From positions 558,001 through 622,000 of the forward strand of contig JAREIK010000500.1 of NCBI GenBank assembly GCA_029783825.1: a stretch of DNA of 64,000 nt, given 5' to 3'. The notes beneath the pieces were generated by a model. The model was not told where the DNA came from, made no database searches, and saw only the letters and a list, made by a program, of their open reading frames with translations. The translations under genes were made by a program, and so were the position numbers. How positions within the stretch are numbered: the first letter of the stretch is position 1; each line of letters starts with the position of its first letter. The stretch comes from Sapria himalayana (lineage: Eukaryota > Streptophyta > Magnoliopsida > Malpighiales > Rafflesiaceae). Positions 48,501 through 57,500 of the stretch are shown in pieces.

Positions 48501-51500
48501 TGTATGTGCACTTATATAATATATTACACTTATATATATGTATATACACACACAATATTATTTATATATTTCAATAATATAGGAATTACTAACTTTAAAT
48601 AACCATACAAATAAAAAAATTTTATTTTTATGATACCTAACATACAACATAACTTTTACACTATGTTGGTCAGCGTGTTTTATAAAAAAATCAAATGAAT
48701 ATGAAACATTATTAAATTTATATCTACCTTATGCTAAAGTCATATGTTAGCTACTAACACGTATTATCTAATTATGTCAATAATTAGAGTAAAAAATTTA
48801 TTATCAATAATTTAAACTGAAAAATAAAAATTTCATTTTTAAAATATCTAAAATTTTTTAAGATATAATGAACATATGTTTATCTGTATACACTCTTATC
48901 ACTTGCATTAGACTAGTATACATAAACAATATTAATAATATATTTAGTATATAAAAAAGGCACTTTAATTTTAGTATCATAACTATTAACATAGAAACAA
49001 GAATTTAAAATATTAATCAATTATTTTATTTTTTTATTACTTAGCTATCTATATGAATCCTAGAATTAAGATAAAATAAGTGAAAAAATATTTTAGAATA
49101 CATATCCACATATATAAACTTAAAAAAAAACTTGATGATTGAAATCACAAAAAATTATCAAACATGTTTATATATTATGATACTAGTTATAATAGTTATA
49201 ACAATGCTCCAACTATGAACATGAATATTATATTTGAAGATGATACTTTTTCTATTCAGTTAGCAAGAATTAAACAATAAAGTTATCTATTTAATAGGAG
49301 TGATTTATCTCAATACTTACATACCGATTGTTACTCATTCCTATCATATAATGATAATAAAAATTTAGATATATTAAATTGATAGAAATCATATGAATTT
49401 ACATATATCATATTATCTAAGAAAGTATGTGATCTATAGACTTATCTAATGTCTAATATAACATCAAAATTTATTTTATATAACTGTGAATATTATTTCA
49501 AATATGAGATTCAATCTATAACCAGATATTATAGAAATACTTTCATATATAAAGAATTAAAAAGATGAGTATTCAAGATGGAATAAAAAATTTATTAATG
49601 AATGATAACTCAAACAATAACATCAAGGATACCAAGACTAGCGCTACCATGAGATTCAATCATAATAATTCAATCCATACTACAGACACAAATTGATCAT
49701 AATTTATAAATATTAAACTTAATTATTAAAAAAACTGAAATGCAATATGTTTATATGTATTTGTTTTTTTGATGTAGAGATACATTTTTTTTATAATTTA
49801 AAACTTTTTCAATTTTTTGTTATTTATCATATGATATAATGTCATAATGCTAAAAAATACATGTATATTTTTATTAAATAATAATCATATAAAAATAATT
49901 CATTTTTATTTACATTAAAATGCATTTTTAAATTTTAAAAAATAATTTTTTTAAAATATTTCATGCCACCGGCCATAATGCCCACCCATTCGTAGTAGGC
50001 ATTGGCCACCGGAACAGGCCCTGGCACTGCCCCCTAGCCCCTAAGCCCTACACCCTGCATGCTACCACAGTGCCACTTGCATAGGCCTTGGTCGCCTAGC
50101 TAGTGGCCAATGGCTATGCAATCTCAATCCCGAGTAGACTCAACATGCCCAGTTCATTGGGATGTGCCATTAGGTAATGCTGTGCTACCTAAAATGTTGG
50201 CCGTCAGCACAACATGGAACAACCATTCATTTCATATGTATCTGGCACAGCACAATGGCTCATCTAGACTATCAAATTTTGAGTTGTGTAGGCACGACAC
50301 AACCCATTTAATACCTATATTACTCACAAGTTGGGTACCCCCATCATAAAAAAAATAAACTAAAAACGACAATAACCCCATCAAATAAAAACTTAAATAT
50401 CTAGAACATTAAATTTTAAAAAAATAAAAATAAATTGAGATCTTTTCAAGACCTTTAAAAATAATTCAACTAGTTGATCTACTATTAAAATATAAGATAT
50501 AATAATCATATCTTGAAACTTCTTTCTATAAAAAAAAACTCTCTATTTATTGTGTTTACTTGTATAATATTTAATTCAAAATTATATACCTCATTGTTTG
50601 ACTATCACAGTATAGAGTAGTAGGAAAAATAAATGAATATTTAATCATCTCAAAAAATTATCTGATTAAAAATATCTCTCAAATAATTATCATAATTATT
50701 CTAGATTTTATTTTTGTACTAGATCTTAAAACTATCTTTTATCTATTACTCTTCCATAAAATAATATTATCTTTTAAAATATAATAACCTGCAATATATT
50801 AGTTCTCTGTACAAGTTGGTGTTCAATTGTAATCTAAAAAATTAATCAACTAGATATGTATGTGATTATTGAAAAAGATACCGGGACCTAGAAAATTATT
50901 CGTAAACTATATACCTCAATATGTGAAGAACTACATCAAGATAAATTTTTCATAAAAATTTTAAAAAATAATTAATTATATTAACTACATAAGTTATATC
51001 TAATCAAGTTATAATCAAATAATTAATTATTCTTAATGTTCTCCTATATGTAATTTAATCAACTGGATGACTCATATTAGACAAACAATCAATATCTAAC
51101 TCCATAAGAATATTCATTAGAACACATCTCAAAAGGTCAATTTCAATTAGAGTATGAAATGCATATTTCTGTGACCACACAATATCCCTCGTGTCGTAAG
51201 TTATCTCTATTTTAATAAAATATTTGAGACTATCAAAATTTACTTTAAATTATAATTAATTATACTCCTTAATTTGGATAATTACCAATTCAACATCACA
51301 TATAATAAAAATATTTTATATATATATATACACACACAATCACCCAAATAAATTTATTATTTAAACTCGTTCAATAAAACATATAGTAATATATAACATA
51401 CATGTTCAAACTAAATAAAGTGATTGCATCTTAAAATCTCATAAATCAAACTCTTTTAAGTACTAAAATAATCAAGAAATATATAATTTATTATGCTAAG

Positions 51501-54500
51501 TTTTATTTTATCATATCATGTGAGGAGATCTAGAATGAATAGGTGCTCCCAAGGGCTTTAAGCAATAAACTAAATAAGCTCTTTCAAATATATAATATGT
51601 AAAAAAAATAACAAAATAAAATATTTGATTGCTAAGAATGTTTGTGAATTGTGACTATAAATAAATCCTTCAAAAAATACTTCAAAATTTTTCTATCATA
51701 TATAAGCATTTTAGTTATATCAATGAAAAATATATTCTTATTTTTATAACCTCATTTTACTAAAGGTGTACTTGTACATGACATCTGGTGTATGCTCTCA
51801 TGATATATACAATAAGGGTCAATGTTATGCATATTCTCTAAGGCACAGTCACTCGAGATTATATATATATATATATATATATTAAATTAGTTTTTATTTT
51901 TATAAAATAGAAGATCATATCTTGATGTTATAGATCAAAATTTATAAGTTTTTAGAATAAGACTATCAGAATATTAATCTCTCAAATCTCATATTAAAGC
52001 AAAAAGTTTGTGCACTAGGTAAAACCTCTCATTCTTCTATGAAACAACTAAGAAATATAAAAATTATGATCTATAACAAAAATAATAATCAAGTAAAATA
52101 TATATAATCATTAATAAAAATAATAAAATAATTCAAGTTTTCTCAAGTATACACTTTATTTAAGTCCTCGTATGTCTAAGTAGATCTAATCAAATAAATT
52201 ATTTTTTATACTAGTCTAGGAAACAAGATAAGAAATTATAGTACATTTTCATAATTCAGACCTCATGATTTGTTGGATAAATAATTCTAAAATTATGATC
52301 CAAAATGTTTGATATGGCCAAAAATGAATGACCAAGTCAAAAATGAATAAATATTAGATTAATAATACTCAAACAAGTGGTATACATAATCATAAAAGTA
52401 TAAACATATAATATATATCATGCTCCATTACGAAGAAAGACTCAAAACCCCATGATACAAAAAAATAATATTAATAAAAAAAATAAAATTAATTAAATTA
52501 TTTAGAAAAAATAACTTACAACAAAAAGATTAATAAGACACCCAATAAGAAAAAAAATAAATAAATAAAATAAAGTATCAAATTAAATATTTTTATAACT
52601 AACAACTTTAAATAATTTGTCATTGACTATAACAACATTCAAGTAACAAGAATAATAAATAATAAATAAATAAAAATTAGATATGATGTAACCACTTTTC
52701 CTGCAATGTATGCATTGTACTAAGGATCCCCCAACTATGTCACTACCACAACTAGCACTCTCACCTCAAAGATATTTTACTTCATTCATTATTCAAAATA
52801 AAAATATGTATGCACCACTATACTGCTCACTCAATTGACACCAACAATAAGTTGGTGTCGTGTCACTCATTGCACACTATGCACATATATTGCACTCTCA
52901 CACATTGCAGCACAACACTAATCCCTATGTGTCACTTTCTATACACAATGCACATGTGTTTCACATACACATTGCTCTATTATTACCCTACATGCCATTT
53001 TTTGCACTTACTGCACACACTACATAATTAAATGCACATGTCAATGTAATAAGCATCAACATTGCATGCATACTTTGTATCCATAATATTGACGATAACA
53101 ATGAGCTGGGGTCATCACACCCATTGTGTCAACCCATTGTTAGGTCGATACCACTATATGCACACACCAAAAGTCAAAACACTATTCTGACAGCACAGGC
53201 ATCTAGCCAGCATAAGGCAATTAATATAATTAGGGATCTAATGAGAGCAATGATAAACTCTAATTTTTTCAGGAAACCCTAACCCTATAAAATTCCTACA
53301 CTACTACCATATACAACGCAATACACAAATAATATCTGAAAAAAATTGATACTCAATAATAATCAAAAAAATACAAGAGAACCCTAAAGAGTATAAATAG
53401 AAGTAAAAATATTTGGAGTAGCTCACATATTAGGTACTTCCGTCACAAACATAAAAATAAAAAACAAACTAAAAACCACCATAACTATGTTCATGATGTT
53501 ATCCAACATTGAATTGATGGTAGTCTTGCTCCTATAGATATAGGAATTAAGAACATTGATCACCCTAATTGCAAATATACATGAGATGAGGTCTTTCATG
53601 TCAATCCTCAACAAAATCATTTTAACCATCTGTTAATTTCTTAGATAGTGTCTTAGGCTCATCATGTTATTGTAATTTTCATTTTTTTTATTTTAACTTG
53701 ATAATTGCAAGATTCAAGTCATTATCATGAGCTTTTGAACATTCAAGATAGTGACATGTCTATTGTGATAGATGAAACCTATGTTACTACCTTTGATAAA
53801 ATTTGAGATCTAGTGGTTATACCTTTTTCAAAAATTTCTAGCAAGACGCATGTGATTGTTCATTATAAAGGCTATATATAGTGATACAATAGACGTATTT
53901 AAAGTCATAATTATGATGATAAATTAGCTGCTTAAGTTTATAAAATTATGATGATAAAATTTGAGATCTAGTGGTTACACCTTTTACTTAAATTTATAAA
54001 ATTAGCTGCTTGGATATATTTTTAGAAAGAGGTACACCAAGAGATAAAAAAATGATAATAATTTCTTCTTTATAGAATAATAGGACATATTTATGAAAAT
54101 ACTAGACATTACATCTTAAATTACAATGGACTTTTCAATATTCAAAAGCTACATGGCAAACCATTAGACCGACACGTGGTAGGGTCGCTATAATCACATT
54201 CACTAGAGATGTGATGCTTTCTCAAGAGGAATACCCTACACTATGTTCTTTAGGTACAATGGATCAAATACATCTACATCTGCAATATTCTAGTCACCCC
54301 CTTAGTCTAGAGTCTAGACTATTTGATAGTTAATTCAAGGGTTAATACTCATGCTACAATCAACTACATTATTTTATTTCTTTAGAGACTAGGCTATTTA
54401 GTATTATAGACATTAGTTTCATTATAATTTAATTTTTATCATTTATTTTACAAAGTAACAAAATTATGATATTTTTTTTTCTTCTCGTATTTTTATATAA

Positions 54501-57500
54501 GATAATCAGACTAGAAAAATTACTTCCTTTGATATTAAGCAAGATGGATTATACATGTTTTTCTTGACTCATATGAGACCTTCTAGATGAATATCTATTA
54601 TTTATCAATTAATAATTTATTTTCAATTGAGATTTTCGTTATAAAAAAAGGTAAAAATATTAAAGTCAAGCATTAGAGGAGCAACATATATTAATTATGA
54701 AGCATCTCGATTAAGATAACATACTAGAATTTCATATCTGTTACATCAAGGGAACACTAGGAGAGATTCATTCAATCTAATTCAATCAAATATTTAGAAA
54801 TCATATAAGATGGTCAAGTATGATAATTTATAATAGTTTATTAATTTTATAAATAATTATATTCGATTGACATAGTTATCAGTATTTAAAAAAATATCTT
54901 GAATTTTTTTCTAAATTTATAAAAGTTTATGAAAAAAATAAAACTCAATTTATATATAATATTAAATAATTAAGAAATAATAACATATTAAATATATTTA
55001 TTATAAATTTCTTATTTCTTTGAAAAGTATGAAATGGTTAACTTTTTAATTAATCAAACATCATATGCTAGTACTCCTACACAAAATAGAATAACTAAAA
55101 AAAATCAACATTTGATTACAACTAAAATATTCCTACATAAAATGTGTAGATATTTTTGAAGAAAAATGATATTAACTGCTAACTTTTTAATTAATTAGAT
55201 GTCATTCTCTATTCTCTCAGGTTGTATCCTATTATATCTTATATCCCAAAGACACTTTTTTACTTTTCACATAAGATTTTTGATTATGTTTATTTTGTTC
55301 ATAATATATCTCTTGGCAAAGAGAAGATAATTGTGTGTGTCATCAAGTATATCTCTATTTAAAATAATAATACTTAGAATGGGTATAAGTATTATTTACT
55401 AGATTATATGTGAGATATTATAAAAACTATGCCATGCTCTGAGAAAATATCATTTTTTAAGAACTTGATTCAAGAGAATATACCTTCAAACAATGTAATT
55501 ATAGGCTCATTTCTTTACTCAAAAATTATATCCCATGGAGAGCAACAACTACTTTTGGTCACATGACTAGCATGACTAGTTTTGAAAAGAGTTGTGATAT
55601 CTCTCCTAAGAAGGTATGACTATGAGAAGACTGAAGAGCCTAATATAAATATCCAACTAGACACGATATGTAAATCTCCACAAAAGAGAGATGAGGATTG
55701 AAAATTTTTATGATCTCAATTTATAGATATATAATAGATAAATACATCCAAAATTCATTCCAAGTGAATCTTCTATTATATCAACAAATTAATCTCAAAG
55801 TAACAACTTAAACCTTCCATTTGCATTATGAAAGGAACTAAAATATATTCTACATTGTACAATTTATTTTGTATATTTTCTTATTATTATTTTAGTATTA
55901 TATATTTAACCTTTTAATCCTCACTTGATAGTTACCATCACTGATATTTTTCTAAGGAACTCAATCATTCAAAATAATGACTTACCAAGTTAAAAGAATT
56001 AAATGTGATCTCATCTAACCAAACACGAGATCACCTCTCAAAACTGATAGGTGAGCAATAGTAAAATATAAATGAGTATATAAGATAATGACTACATTGG
56101 AAGCAAGAGATTTTATGGAGACTTATGACATAGACTATTGAAGTATTTTTTTTTCATATAGTCAAAATAATCACTATTAGATTATTACTTTTTATTGCAT
56201 CATCATACAAATGAACTCTGTATCAACTAAATATAAGAAATATATTCCTTCATTGTTATCAAAAAGAAAAAGTATTCATGTAGGAACCATTGAGATTCAT
56301 TATTTTTGGAAGCATGATATGATATGCAAATTGCAAAAGATATTTTATGACCTAAAATAATCTCCTAAATATCATTTAGTAGATTTTATATAGTAATTAC
56401 TATGTTTGATCTTAGGAGATGTGCATAATATTATTCATGTTTCATTCAAAATAGATCAAAAAATGAGTATATAATATTAGTTATATATGTCAAAGATATT
56501 TTAATTGAATAAGATAATCAATTAAGTATAGCTCAACTGAAATCATTTCTATAAATTGAGTTTCAAATAAAAAATTTGATACGACTGAAGTATTTTCTAA
56601 ATATTAATAATATATACTTAGAAGGAACAATTTTTTTTAATAATAAATAGGTTTTGGATATTTTTTGACCTCATACGTTGTTGTGCACCTATTGACTAAT
56701 CATTTGGTCCATGTATATATTTATCTACATATATTAATTTATCAGTTAATTCTACTAGATATAAGATAATCATAGAAATATTAACTATTTTTTAAATATT
56801 ACATGCTTTAACAATACATTTAGTCATTTTCTAAACTTTCCTAGACATATTCATATTGATATTTAGATATCATGGCATTGTCACTTTCTAAACTATTTTT
56901 AAAATATTACTTACCTTAACAATATTTAGGATACTCGATTATGTAAAAAAAAGCTCTTAAATGTAAAATTATATTTAGGGACAATTGCATAGTCGCATAA
57001 AAATTTATTCAAATTTTAGTTAATCTCATACAATTATTGATATGAGATCAATCATGAATTTTTATATTTTTTTTACAAATAACTTTACATCATAAAAGAA
57101 TAAAAAACAATTAATTATGACATAATATAATGTAAAGGCATGATGCAAAACTACAACATCAACTATTAATGAGCTCTAGTAGACTAATCATTTTTATAAG
57201 GAGCTTTGTCTATCAATTCAGATAATGATAATACTTTACTATGATAGTCAATAACTCAACATAATGCGGCCAAATCGGTATTCCAATAGCAAACAAAATA
57301 TATTAAAATTGAGTGACACTTCATCCGGGACACGATTCAAGATATTCAATTGCTACAATTTGCATGCTTATTAATGATCAGACTACGAATATTTTTATAA
57401 AAAATTTCAAATGACTACAAACTATTTCCTTTTCTTCTAATATGATAATTTTTGACATATACAGCCTAGCTTGAAAGGCATATTGAATTTTAATTTTTTC

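Larger units (their letters stand above)
45870..49697 (+). pseudogene. hAT-A7 transposase remnant, split by hAT-B2
   Basis: A BED-end piece (LNSRQTHIDITNI near 45885-45930), then after hAT-B2 a stretch from about 47820 aligned with the hAT-A1 core, a DNVSYNNVKINIFIK-like segment near 48065-48110, the DUF4413-like part near 48960-49070, and a tail ending TNTTDTN at 49697. Stops throughout. Confidence 0.65.
45692..50319 (+). mobile_element. hAT-A7, decayed, carrying hAT-B2
   Basis: Left terminus TTGATGTGACAA (45692-45703) before GGGCCGGGC; right terminus TTAATACCTATA (50308-50319) after a GC-richer block (49965-50305). Both terminal repeats match the family at nine of twelve bases. The transposase reads plus on both sides of hAT-B2. 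Confidence 0.72.
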
